Below, piece by piece: positions 11,281 through 23,500 of a stretch of 64,000 nt of DNA; within the stretch, counting starts at the first letter, position 1, and each line of letters opens with the position of its first letter. Both the position numbers and the translations under genes were made by a program. The notes beneath the pieces are model-generated. The model worked only from the letters and a program-made list of their open reading frames with translations, had not been told where the DNA came from and did no database searches. Origin of the DNA: Hansfordia pulvinata (lineage: Eukaryota > Ascomycota > Sordariomycetes > Xylariales); NCBI GenBank assembly GCA_006538405.1, contig BJKQ01000001.1, forward strand, positions 2,976,001 to 3,040,000, in the 5' to 3' direction.

Positions 11281-14200
11281 CAGTCTCATCTGGCTCTAGC
11301 GGACAATACTAGACTACGACACCAAGCCCACAGGCATTCGACAAAGGGATAGCAACACTCGACTCATGGTCCCGGCCTGTCAACGGCGATCGCATCGAAG
11401 CGGCCGACCGCCTCTGGGGCACGATCGATGCGCCTTCCCATCCAGATAGAGATGGCGTTTCAGCATTCGTCGAGGCCAGCAAGCCTCGTTCCCGGGCCAC
11501 CCGCGAAGCTCTTCTGCTCTGCTCTGCTGTGCGTGCTGTCGCCCCGGCACGGTCCTGGGAATCTGGCTGCGCTTCCTGCCGTGGACTCCGCCGCCGTCGC
11601 CACCGCCCTCGCCGTGGTCGCCACAGAGGCCACCATCTCGATCCCGTTCCACAATGACGACTGGCCGCTTGGGCAAGAGGGATGACAAGCAGGGGCTGGC
11701 CGGCAGGGGTGGAAGAGGAGCACGCTCCGCACCCACAAGCGCAGCATGACTGGAGCAAGCAAGTCCGAAAGAGGAGCAGTCGAGTTTCCAGAAGTTGTAT
11801 GCTCGTGTGCGCCGTTGCTGCTGTTACTGCCGCTGCTGGTGCTGGTGCTGGTGCTGGTGCTGGTGCTGCTGCTACAAGTATCGATGCCGAGCTAGCAGCC
11901 CAGCGGCAGAGCATGATATCAACACTGCTGGCCTCCATCATGCCATCAAGATGGCCGACGTTGCTCGCCGCCCGCATCGTCCCGGTGTGGGATAAGTACA
12001 CGACGGCGGGCGCTAGCAACGTTGAAGGCCGGGGGAGACGAGAGGCGTCTTGAGACGTTGCATGTATCGCATACCTGTTCTTCCGCGTCGCTGCATGGAC
12101 AAGTAGACCACAACTTGTTCTCCCCCACTCCATGCAGCGAAATGGAATAGAATGTAAGTACCGGCCGACTCCGAGTAAGCCCCCCACCATGTGCACCACC
12201 CCTCAAGGCATGCCTTCTCGGCACCGGCATACATACTGTGCATGGGACGATCACACGGGTCTGACCTCGCCGCCACCAAGCGACGGGCAGGCAGGCATAC
12301 AGGTATACTCTTTGTGGAGGGTAGTCATAAGCAGATGACCTCGTTGGGGGTTTTCTTCTTTTGATTGCTGCTGCGTCTCCCAGTCAGTCAGTCAGTCAGT
12401 CAGCTCCGTCCATGGGTCCGTCACTTCGCAGGACGCGCGCGAGAGGAAGAAGGAGAAAACGAGAGAAAGGAGGGGGTGTGCGCTGTTGATGGTTGGCTGG
12501 CAAGGCAGGCGAGGTGGACAGGGGCGGTACGGGTGAATCTTCGATGAACGGGCTAAACGTCGATGCTGGCGGCGACGGAATTAGGGGAGGAGTGGTCGTA
12601 GCGGCGGGCGGCGGCGGCGGCGGCGGCGCGCGGGAGGGTGGTGTCCTCGGTCCAGCTGTCTCGCCTCGGGCAGCATCCTGTTCTCTGATTAAGACTGGCG
12701 CTAATATAAGCTCCATGACCCTGCGCTCGTTTCCGAACTTGTATCGCTCGCTGTTGGCCGTTGATGGGGCTGGCAGGGCTGGCCGGGATCGTCGCATCGG
12801 GGATGATGAGATGGGATGGGTTTCATCAACAAGGCCGACCGCCAGAGGTATCGTCTGGCACAACGAGCATCCAATACCTAGGTACCTACCTTACCCGTAC
12901 GAGTACGCGAGGACTCGAGTTGATGGCCAAGAGCAAGCGGCCCCAGAAGCGAGAAGGGGGTTTATCATGTTGCCTACCTCCCGATGTAGGTCATGAATAT
13001 GGTGCCCGGAATTTAGGCACCTAGGTACTCGAGGTATGCTTTGGCAACCTGCCAATGTCAGACGCCGGTACGTTCCTGCCATGCCACATAGTACCTTCCT
13101 TCCGCCCTCACAGGTACTTGCACAAGCGAGAATGATGGTGGTGGTGGTGGCGGTTACGACTGGAGTATGGTGGTCGGCGTGGGTGGGGGCTTATAAGCAG
13201 GGCAGCAGGGCAGGCAGGACCTCTGATGAGAACCAAAACCAACCAAAGAAGGAGCGAACGGAAGTCTGCTGCACTGCAATGCAATGCTTGCTGCTGGCCC
13301 CAGGAACGGGAAACAATTGGCACTGCTCCACTGCTGCACAGCCCGCCTGCGCATCTTGATTCGTCACAAGACGTGCATGAATCTCGATCCCCCGACCACC
13401 ATCATGTCGATTCTGTCCTGTCCGTCTGTCTACGAGTACCTGCTGTGTACCTATGTACTTACTCTGGACACCTCCATAGATGACGAGTGCCTGTTGTCTG
13501 TCTGCCGTTCCGGATGGATGTCTGTCGTGCTGTATCGTACATGTATGCAGGGCGGCTTCATATCGATACCCCGTGATGCAAATATACCCCGTCTTGGCAT
13601 TGCCTCGGTGTTTGCGTCTGCTCTCGACATCCAACGATGTACTTGACATCTGGTATTGATCTCAAGACAGTCGATGTATCATCATTAATGGTGTCAACAT
13701 CCCAGAGCAATTGAACCCTCGATGCTCGATCCGGGCATCTACGGGTTATGCGGCTCTGATGTGGAGTGAGGTAAAGGAACATCACAAACCTCCTCCGGTC
13801 TCGAAAAGGCGAGGGTATTCAATCAAGTGGCTCACCTCTCCACCAGGCCAGCCGCATTCCGCCTCAGACGACGTCGTCACACTCGTTTCGACGAGCGCTT
13901 TTATGTTAACCTTGCTTCACTCACGCGTACGAACATATCCTAGGCTCCTACAGAGAAGTTATCACTCAAGTAACCCGAGATAAAAATAAAAAGTCAACCG
14001 CCCGCCCGCCCGCCACTCGACAGACAGCCGAACCCCCTCAAGCCCCCCCAAGCCCCCTGGCTAGCGCCGAGATGAGATCCACGCGCTATAATGATTAGCT
14101 GTTATCTGACACGGGCTGACAGGTTTGCTTGTGGTCCTTGGTGTGTTCGCTGGCATTCTGTTCCAAAGACGGGAGATCCCAAGCAATCCAGCTTACAATA

Positions 14201-15776
14201 AGCCTCGAGCTACCGCACGCGCCCCCGAGTCGTACGGAGACCACTATTGTGTACCCGCCCGTCTACGTACACGCGAGTCTGCGAGTACCTACCACCTGTA
14301 CCTACTCGCTCGTCCGCACAAGGGCAAACCCCGCGCGGCGCGGCGCGTCGGGGAGCCGGACAAGACCCCTGGCTGCCATGCTTTGATCTCCCAAACCGAT
14401 TGCCCCATGTATCCGAGCGCGGCATCGAGTCAATCGGTACCTGCATGCGTGGCCGTGAGGATACCTAGAGTATCGACTCGTCGTGACCAGGAACCCGTTC
14501 AAGGCACCGATGACGGGCTGTATGTAGCCCGTGGTTTGTGAGAGTAGGTAGTTAACCGTAGTCGGCACGCCTGACAAGATGCGATCATCATCTACAAAAA
14601 CACGAAATTGCCACAGGAATTACAGGCAGCATGGAATAAACGAGACGAGGAGGGGGGGGACAAGCCAACACGCCAACTCGGTTGACGTCGTCCCGCTCTA
14701 CTCGTATCAGATGCAGAAAATACAACACAAAAGCAAGTATAGGAATGCTGGGATTCCGATCGCACCGGGCAGAGAGGGCGAAAAGGCATCAAATCGGAAC
14801 TAGCGAAGGTTGAGATTACCTGCCGAGCCCAGGCCAGCCCGACTTGACGTCTTCGGCACCAAGCATCGTGATCATCGACAACACGCGAGCCATGGCAAAG
14901 TGGCCACCACCGCGACCAGGGTGGAAGACGCAGGACCCGACGGGCACGACGACTCCTCGGGGCGAGGCACAGCCGCCAGCCGTACCAGCCAGCCAGCCAA
15001 AGCGTGCCACGGTGGATCGCCTGGCTGGAGATCACAAGGGGATGGGGGTGAGCATTGGGGCGGCTTCCCGGTTACGGCTGGCCCGCCCGCAACAACGCGG
15101 CCGTACCAAGACTGTTGGTACCTCCAAGTGCGTATGTCAGTACGAGTACCAGTGTATATGCACCCATCATGAACACGCACCGAGCCTTGAAGAGATGACA
15201 TGGAGATGAACAGTTTTCTCCATCTGAGGTGATGCTGAAGCACGGGATGCTCGTAACGTACCTGATGCGCCTTCCGTACCGGAGATGTGTACGAGTACCA
15301 TACATGTAGCTCCGCCCAGATACCACCTGATCACACGCGTCTCATATGAATGAATTGACTACCTAACCTAGCTACGTTCCTGTACAAGCACACAAGGCGC
15401 CTGTCTTCTTGGGCTGGGACTGCTGGAACATGACAGAGAAGCATGTGGTGGCCAAGTCCTTCGGTGACGACCTCATGGAAGACCAGGTGCTGCATCCGGG
15501 CTACGAGCGGGCAGTTGGATGGAGCCTGGCCTTTAAAACGCCGACACAATCCCGTCTGACACTGACGGTGGTGGGGGATGCTGTACGCGGTGTCTCGTGG
15601 CCAAAGGTGGATACCTGTCTGTACGAGTAATGTGTATCGCAGTACATCGGATATTCATGCTTGGGTGGAAACGTCGATGTTTTCACACCGTTACGGGGCA
15701 GCCAGAGAAGAAGGTTGATGATGAAGGCAAGGTAGAAGGAACAAGATCTTGGCCCATGGGGTCCCGTGACTCACAA

Positions 15777-15792
15777 GTACTCGTACGAGTAC
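15777..15792. repeat. Perfect 16-bp palindrome GTACTCGTACGAGTAC
   Basis: This is one of the longest exact palindromes of the dispersed TACGAGTA family. It lies in a cluster with copies at 15141, 15290 and 15622. Confidence 0.92.
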
Positions 15793-16897
15793 CGGCGCCG
15801 AGGGAGCCACGGGAGCCCATGGCCGGCAGAGGCAGGCACGGACCAGAGCTAGCGGGTGTGTAAATGTGGATGGATACGGTGGGCTGGTACGGAACGGAGA
15901 GAGAGAGAGGCTTGCTGGCTGGATCATCGAGCGATCCCCAGGACCTGACGGCTGTCTCTCGATCGCGACTCTGGGCTGGATCGTCAGTCCGGCGGCGGAT
16001 CCATAAAGCCAATTCTCCAGATTTCGCTTGAACATTGCCATTGACCTCGATTGGGCAAATGGGAATCCGATTTTTCGTCGTCGTGCTCGATTCCGGGACT
16101 TGCTGCGCGCCGGCACCCAGCAAATCCAACAAAACGATCCATGATACCGCCGTTCTGGGCTCGCCGCTCTTTCTGCTTCCTGAATGAACCACCATCGTCC
16201 TGACCCGGCCCTGCCCATCTCTACTTGCATGGGATTTCGACAGGGGATTGCCCATATCCGTATCCTCACCTCGCATCGCATCGCGCCCTCGCCCACCTGC
16301 GCATCGCCCACCCCCCGTCCGGAGCAGCAAGATCGTCGCTTCGCCGCCGCAATCCCGACCTAGACGCAACTCCATCTACGATCACACATCCCCTCCCCCT
16401 TCTCCCTCTCTCTCAAGATTGATCTTCAGCTTCAACATTCAGCATCACGACAAAGTACCCACGGCCATCATCGCTGCTGCTGAATCGGCACTTCCACACC
16501 TACCTACTTACAGCTGGTCGGACACCGTTTGGAGCTGCTGGCAACCTCGCCCTGGCTGACTCGCCCACCCGCGCTCACGCCTCCCCCGCTACTACGTGCA
16601 GATCATCCTGGCTTTCGCGGCGGGCCATCGATCGAACATAGTGCTAAATCATATACTCCATAAGCCTCCTGGGGCCACACTGCCACTGCTCATCCACCTT
16701 CCATCACCCACCCCATCTATCATTGCTGCCACAACTGTCTGTTTACCATCACCGCCCATATAACTACTCGAAGCCCTGGCGCGCAGCACCCTCGGCTACA
16801 TCATCCTGCCCCCTACGGTCTAAAGACACGAGCAGCAGATCCGCATCCTCCCTCACCTTGCACAAGCATATCACATAATCACACCCGGGAGACTGGC

Positions 16898-18371
16898 ATG
16901 CGGGCCTGATCTGAGTCTCTGCCCCCCCCATCTGCCGTGAACCCAAGGGCGAACAAGTCCGTCTCATAGGCCCGGCCATCTGTCCACCGGCCCGTCAACA
17001 GCCCCGTTCGTTACCACTGCAGCGCGACGCCGCCGCCACCATTCTAGAACCCGGGCCCCATATTAACGTCTCGGTCACGCACTGTCTTCTCCAATCAACA
17101 AGGCGTGGGACCGGCTACCTTGGCTTGCTTGCCTTTGTACCCTTTTCTTCACTCCCTCGCTCACTCATACCGGCGGATCCCTCTGGCGCGAGCCGGAACC
17201 CCCCTGCTCCGTGTGCTCGACAAGCTTGCCATATCCATCCCATCCAGACACAGCCGGCTCGACTGAGCGAGCGGCCTGGAACCACACCACACGAGACCCA
17301 AGAGCCGGCGCGTGCGCCTCCTCGGTCAACCCTTTCCTCCTTATTAGTCTTCTTCTCCCACACCCCCCCCGCCGCGCCGCCGCCGCCATCTCTTTTCGGC
17401 TCAGCCTACTAGGAGACCAGCAGACAGGTTATTAGACCCGTTCTTTTTCAAAATATCCCCTCCAGAGCAGCCTTCCGGTCTGCTCATCGCCCGCGGCACG
17501 GCGAGCTAGGACAGACAAGTCGGCGACAGCGAGTGACGACGAAAGACGACACGGAAAGACAATTGTGAAAGCTGTGCACAGGACGCTAGCCGGCCGCTGA
17601 CACAAGAGAGGGCAGGCACGTCTCTTTTTCATTCGAGGACGGCCTACTTACCTACTCTGCCTGGCCTTGCCGCACTGTAGCCAGCCCACCGGCCCTGACT
17701 GCAACCGGGTTGCGTCATATCCAGCAATCGACGATCCGCCAGCGATCTTGATCGCAAGGCTCCCGTGAGCACACGCGCAAGGCGCCCAAGACATTGCACG
17801 ACGAGACAAAGGACGAGACCATTTCATCGTCGTCTCACGCCCGCCTGCCGGCGCGACAACGCTCACCCAGCACGCAAAGCACCGCTTCACCCGCCCACGC
17901 CCACGCACGCCCACAACCACGCAGGCACCATACCTAACCACCAGGCGCACCGCACACACCACACCACGCCCACAATACACCACACCACGCTACCTACCTA
18001 CCCGCTTGCTTGCCCGAACGTGACTACTCGTACGCACCCCAAAGCGCAACACCACCTCAACACCAACCCTGCATAGCTTGCTCATCTCACACCGCGGCTC
18101 AGCTTCCTGCACCACGCCACGCGGCACGCACGCACCGAAGCCACCACCGATCCGACTGAGCTCACTCGGCCGTCCCGTCCACCGTTCATCACCGCCGGTC
18201 CCATCTTCCCCTCGATCACGACCACCGCCGACCGACCCTCTCCCGGGTATAGCCCTGCACCGCCGCGCCGTAACGCATCGCATCGCGTCATCCTGTCCCG
18301 CCCTCCTCGTCGCATCGCGAGCCCACCTCCCCGCTGCCAGTCTCGGCGTCATCTCTGGGCGTAGCGCCCCA
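16898..18371 (+). promoter_or_regulatory. Long ATG-free 5' leader of the SAM-HMG gene
   Basis: I read the plus strand line by line and found no ATG between the one at 16895-16897 and the one at 18372. About 23 would be expected by chance in 1.47 kb of unbiased sequence; C-richness lowers that but does not remove the deficit. The strand is pyrimidine-rich with many CACC and CCACG repeats. This is what a long transcribed leader under selection against upstream starts looks like. The last ATG before it opens a frame of only three codons. Confidence 0.6.
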
Positions 18372-20549
18372 ATGCAGTATTGAAGCTCCCCGTGCCTCTC
18401 TACCGCCCACAGCGGTCAAACCACCTTCATGACTTCCTCGATTCTATCTTCCAAGAGCTGGGCCTCTCCCAGTATCTTGGCATCTTTGTTGACCAAGGAT
18501 TCGACACCTGGGATACAATCCTCGACATCACCGAGTCGGATCTGTAAGCGTCATTCAGTCCTTACACCATCCCCATCGTCGTGCTAATCCTTCTTTTCCC
18601 AATCTCTAGTGATGCACTTGGCGTCAAGCTCGGGCACCGCAGGGTACGTTCCACTTCCATCCTCTGCAAGGCTGCCGTGCCTGGCTGGACCGCCTCCAAT
18701 GTGCGCGCGCGCTTACGCTGATCATCCGCACAGAAACTCCAACGTCGCATCGCAAACTCGCGCGGGCTGCGGCCAGAGGCATCACTCGTGTCACCCACAC
18801 GCGCCAGTGTTGAAGATGGCCGGCTCGATGCAAACCGCGGCGAAACCGCTAAGCCTGACGGCAAGGAACCGGGCGCCACGAAACGCAAATACCGGAGGCA
18901 TCCCAAGGTGTGTAGCATCTCTCGCACCTCATACTTGCAACCAGACCCGCCATACTATTTATACACACACTTCACGCCTATGAATGTGCAGACTCGATGC
19001 TGATAGATTCGATTAGCCTGACGAGAATGCACCCGAACGCCCACCTTCTGCCTACGTCCTCTTTTCGAATAGTAAGTAGAGATCTTCCTGTCGTCTTGCC
19101 GCTATGTTTTGCAAACGTCTGCACCGTAGTGCTTATAAACGACACAACTAACCACGCCACAGAAATGCGAGAAGACCTCAAAGGCCGCAACCTGACCTTT
19201 ACCGAAATTGCGAAGCTGGTTGGCGAGAACTGGCAAAGCCTCAGCCGGGGAGAGAAAGAGCCCTACGAGACACAGGCCCACGACGCTAAGGAAAGGTATA
19301 ACCGGGATCTGGCAGAGTACAAGAAGACAGCTGAGTACCGGAAATACTGCGACTACCTTCAGGACTTCCGGAAGCGCCAAGCTGCTCAAGCCAATGGTAA
19401 GAGACTACATCTGCTCGGTTGTGACCACGTCGCCATGAGCCGAGAACAATTACTGACTAGCTTTCAGAGAAAGATGCATCCAAACGTCTCAAAACCGAGT
19501 CCTCCACCGACAGCAACCGCGGCAGTAGTACTAGTGGCACGTCCAATGGCACGAGCACGACGGCCAGTGGCGCCGGAAGTGGCTCAGATAGCCAGCCGGG
19601 AAGCGAGCCTCCTCCGAGTCGTCCTCAGCGCATGGATTCGACAATGTCCGAGGCGCAACTGCCGCCACCGCTTATGCACAATGGCATTGCCCACGGCCAC
19701 GAAGAAACGACGCAATCACCAAGGCTAGCTTCTCTTGACATCAACCAACGCCGGACGCGAGGATTGTCGAGCTCTGGCTCTCATGACATTCCCTCTCCGA
19801 TTCAACGCAATGGGCGTCGGACTGGCGGGTGGCTTGACAGCCAGCGTATGCCGGGGTCGGGCGAGAATACGCTGCCGCGGCTTACGCAGGCTGGGGACTC
19901 GAGGATTCCCATGGGCTTCTCGGCGGGGTCGCCAGAGGGTAGTTTACCGAGCCTGACGTCAGCTCACAGCCAGGGCAGCTCCTCGGGGCGCGGGTCACGA
20001 TCGTCGGGTTCGCTGCCCGCGGCATCGCACCCGCCGTCTCTGAAGACGGAGCAGTCATCGGCTGGGAGCATATCGTCGGTGAGCTCGTTCAACCCGCCCC
20101 GAACGCCCAGCGATGCCTCGTTGCCGATCCATGCCCTTTTGTCCGCTAAACCGGAACCTCCACCGTATGTGACCCAAACAGCCCAATCTCCAACAAACGC
20201 CACTCTGCCCCCGCCTCACCCGTCAATGGTTCACCCATCTCCCGGGCTCCCCCCAACTTCCGATCAGCTGCACGCCCGACATCCGCCACCTGTCATGAAT
20301 GGTACATTTCACGGGTCTTCCACCACCACAACCACCATGCAGCTAACCCTACTGCCAGGATTCCCTCCCAACGTGGCTACGCCAACTAATCCTCATGGAC
20401 TGGGGCGTGTCAAGGAGTCCCCGTTTGCATACGGCGCCGAGCCCACGATGAGAAGGGGATCCAAGGCGGACGGTGGTGTCGAAATGGGCCTGGACGGGAT
20501 CAGCGCCCTGCTCAAGGCTCGCGAAATTGTCGACCGTCGACCGTCTTGA
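18372..20549 (+). CDS. SAM-domain + HMG-box transcriptional regulator
   Basis: Predicted nuclear DNA-binding protein; HMG-box regulators of this kind control sexual development in filamentous ascomycetes (family knowledge), but the exact role here is inferred. Exons I can join are: up to 18543, 18610-18643, 18734-18907, 19017-19071, 19163-19396 and 19468-20549. An N-terminal SAM domain reads LGLSQYLGIFVDQGFDTWDT, followed by TESDLDALGVKLGHRRKL. A basic patch (KRKYRRHPK) precedes a full HMG box (ERPPSAYVLFSN, LVGENWQSLS, EYRKYCDYLQ), then a long Ser/Pro/Thr-rich disordered tail. The start is unresolved. The SAM frame is open back to 18365 but contains no ATG. The nearest ATG (18372) is one base out of frame and would read MQYLKLPVPLYRPQ into the SAM domain if one base were restored near 18379. 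Alternatively an upstream exon was missed. Corrected length would be about 583 residues. Confidence 0.85.
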
Positions 20550-23500
20550 CGGGTTGCCCAAGACAGTTGGCAGCAAGGCGGCTGGAAGCCAACTTTGCGT
20601 ACAAGCACAAACATGTCGCCAGAACACGCCAGGCTCGACATGACACTGTTCATACTCGGTGACGCACCATCATGCACATAATTGTTATACACACCGCCCA
20701 ACCCCCCTCGGAAAAGGATCCTCGATCTTCTTTATTCGTTGGCAGGGTACCGATTTGGATATTCGGCATTTGCAGCAGGAAATACCGTGGCATTTTGCGA
20801 CATGGGCGGTGTTGGCCGGACTTTGATTGATATTACGGGCGTGTTTGATTATCAAGACGATGGCGGGATCGGTGTGCCTACTAGAGCACAGCGCAGCGCA
20901 GCGCAGCGGCGTGGTTTGGCTTGCGGATAGGATTAGGAGGGGTATTTCCCCTTCCAAGCTTTGTGTGCGAAGTTCCGAATTGCTTTGGCGCGGCAGCGAC
21001 ATTCCGGTTTTGGGGGATACCTTGATATATAGGCGAGCATTTTTTTTCCGGGCACATCTTGACATTTGGGCGGGCCACTGGGCACCGCGTTGGGACGGGG
21101 TTAAAAGGCGTTGACGGAGCTGTACACCAATGAAAATGAGGTCACGACTCTTGAACATGTGGTATTACTTGTTGACTACTTTGAAATGGCTTATTCTGGA
21201 CCTCTTTTGAACCTTATGAACTAGTCATTGGCCATCTTGCTTGAACGCGCGCACGCATAACCCTGGTGCACGCACGTGGTCGCCAACCAGAGCCGCAGCA
21301 CCGCAGCATTGGTGAGAGAGCCAAAAGCACCCACGGGGGTGGATTTGAGCGAAAGCTGGCGCGTCGGACCTTTGCCCGAGGCTCACAGCCAATCAGAGGC
21401 GCTTTGCTGGCTCGGATATCTTTGTGGGTTGCGCCACTCGCGAGTGAGGGGAGCGAGGAGGGAGTCTGATTGGTGCCCCGCGGGGGGATGTACTCGTAGC
21501 TCGAGAGGCACTCGCACAAGACCCATGTATCCGCATGTTGCTTGGGTAAGGGTACATTGATGCCAGGCTGGGGATGGGGGCTTCGATACAGTGTTTTATT
21601 GGTTCTCTACACACTGTAATAGATAGACGATACTTCTCCAAGCGTACCCACAGTGCCAGTGTCATCCAACGACCACTCGCTGCTTGTCAGTGACGGTGTT
21701 CGAGCACCTACAAGTAAACCGCTGCTTGCAAAATTTCCTACGAGCTTGGGTTCCTGAGTAGGTACGTACTCGCACCTTTGGGTGCGTGACCTTTCACCTA
21801 GATGATTTGAGGTGTTTGATGAAGGTAGGTGGGTTCCTTTTCGATACTCGTAGGTAGTAGGCAGATGGTAGGGCACTTTTGCGGAGGACACGTACGAGAG
21901 TACTCGGGCGAATGCCGTCCGCATCGCGGGGAATCGTGATTGCAATACCCATACGAAGTACTCCGTAGTCGTACACACGTCGAGTGGGGAACGGCATATG
22001 TAAAGGCCACTGAGTCAAGACCCAAGCACCCAAGGAAGAGAGGAAGAGAGAGAGAAGGAGGATGCCTCACACGTGGGTGCCAGTCCAGTTCTGTGTGTCG
22101 ATGTGTACCTTTCCGGCAGATGGACGCGAATGAACTTGGTGGCCCCCCCGGGGCGAGCGAGAGGAAGGGGCTGAAAGGGGGGGGTGTATGGTGGAAATTC
22201 ATTTCTCGGTTGTTGATCTCGTTTCTTGTCTTCACGGTTGTGTCCTACGATAATGGCCGGGGTTCCTTTTTTTTCTTTCTTGGCCCTTTCCCTGTTCCAT
22301 CCTGGCGGGTGGGAAATCTCGATGCAGGCGTGAAGGGGTGACGTCACCCCTCTATCCGGGGACGGGCGGGCGTTGGTTGGCGCCTTTTCCCCCCCGCCCC
22401 CGGTAGGTCCGCGGCTGGGTAACGCTGTTTTGCTTTCACATCATGTATCCGTAGGTCTCTTTTCTTTTTTCCCCTTTTCTTTATGGGGAAGTACAAACCC
22501 GGATGCGACAGGCGCGGCAGGATCCCCTATCCCTCTGGGGGAGTCCGGGGGCAGCAGACGCGCACGTTTACTCGTAGGTACAAAGTACTGTTATGTTAGT
22601 GGAGTCTCCTTCTCGCCTCCCGTCTCGAGAGGGGAGTAGGCCACGAGTACAAGTAGGACCTGACACACGGATTGCACGCCTCTTTTTGTTTGTTGCCTGG
22701 CGGCAGCGTAGGAAAAAAGATCGTCTACTCGTACGTAGGTAGGAGAGGCGCATCTTGCTAGCTAGCTAGCTCTATTGAGGAGGCTTGGAGGTCGCGGAGT
22801 GGGACTCTCATCACCTGGTGCGCGTGCTTTGGGCCGTTGCAAAGACTGATGAGCTGACAACCAGAGTCATGGGAAGAAACAATGGCCTTGATTCCAAGGC
22901 AGCTCTATTCAAAGGCACGTTACTCGTAATTGTCTAGGTACGAGTAGGCAAGAGAGGTGCGACTCAAGTGAGGAGATCTTTCTAGTAGGTACCCTTTGGT
23001 CACCCAAATAGCACATACCGGCATCGATCTTACCACAAGAGGTACATACCTCCTGGTGCCTACGGTACCTACGGTATCTACCTACGACATCCATACCAGC
23101 CGCCACTTCAACGGGGCTACCGAAACGGAGCTGGAGCCTACAATACGGTATCGCGGCTCCGTGTCTTGTCCACGAGGCTCCCACCAGGAACCTACATGTG
23201 CGAGTACAGCGCGCGGAGTTAACTCTTCTTCGTCACGTTCCTCGTCACATGATGACAACGAGGAAAGAGACGAGGAAACCGGGCGCGATACCAGCCCCAG
23301 ACCCTCCCGCTCTCCACGCGGCCGACTGCAGCCCGAACATGTCTGTCTTTCTGTCCCCCTGCGGCCATTGGGTCAGGTTTTTCGCAGACGCAAGGCTGCA
23401 TGCTGGGGTGTTTTTGTCTTGCTTCCTCACTGTAAGCACAGGCAGGCAGTAAGGCAGGCAGGCAGGCAAGCAAACAGGTGGGCAGAGACATGCGCGCGCG

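Larger units (their letters stand above)
9347..16200. other. Gene-poor region with dispersed short palindromes
   Basis: About 6.9 kb without a gene I can support. Open frames reach about 300 codons on the minus strand (around 11309-12199), but they are low-complexity or arginine/serine-rich and have no recognisable domain. The region holds many copies of TACGAGTA/TACTCGTA (12898, 13431, 14699, 15141, 15290, 15622, 15778 and others). It also holds TAGGTACCTA-like elements (near 12880), CTG/GGT triplet tracts (about 10995 and 11830), a CAGT tract (about 12381) and a pentamer-like GCATC/GGTAT stretch (about 11200-11280). A gene with unusual structure or a non-coding RNA cannot be excluded. Confidence 0.5.

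Noticed and set aside
11309..12199. 296-codon minus-strand open frame
   Set aside because: Contains long Ala-Pro repeats from a GGTGCT tract and no recognisable domain; no good splice signals or codon pattern.
14330..14350. GC-rich CGCGGCGCGGCGCG as terminator or origin element
   Set aside because: Simple local repeat without a matching stem or neighbouring features.
18429..18560. ATG at 18429 as start of the SAM-HMG gene
   Set aside because: It is out of frame with the SAM domain and gives a Ser-rich peptide without domain.
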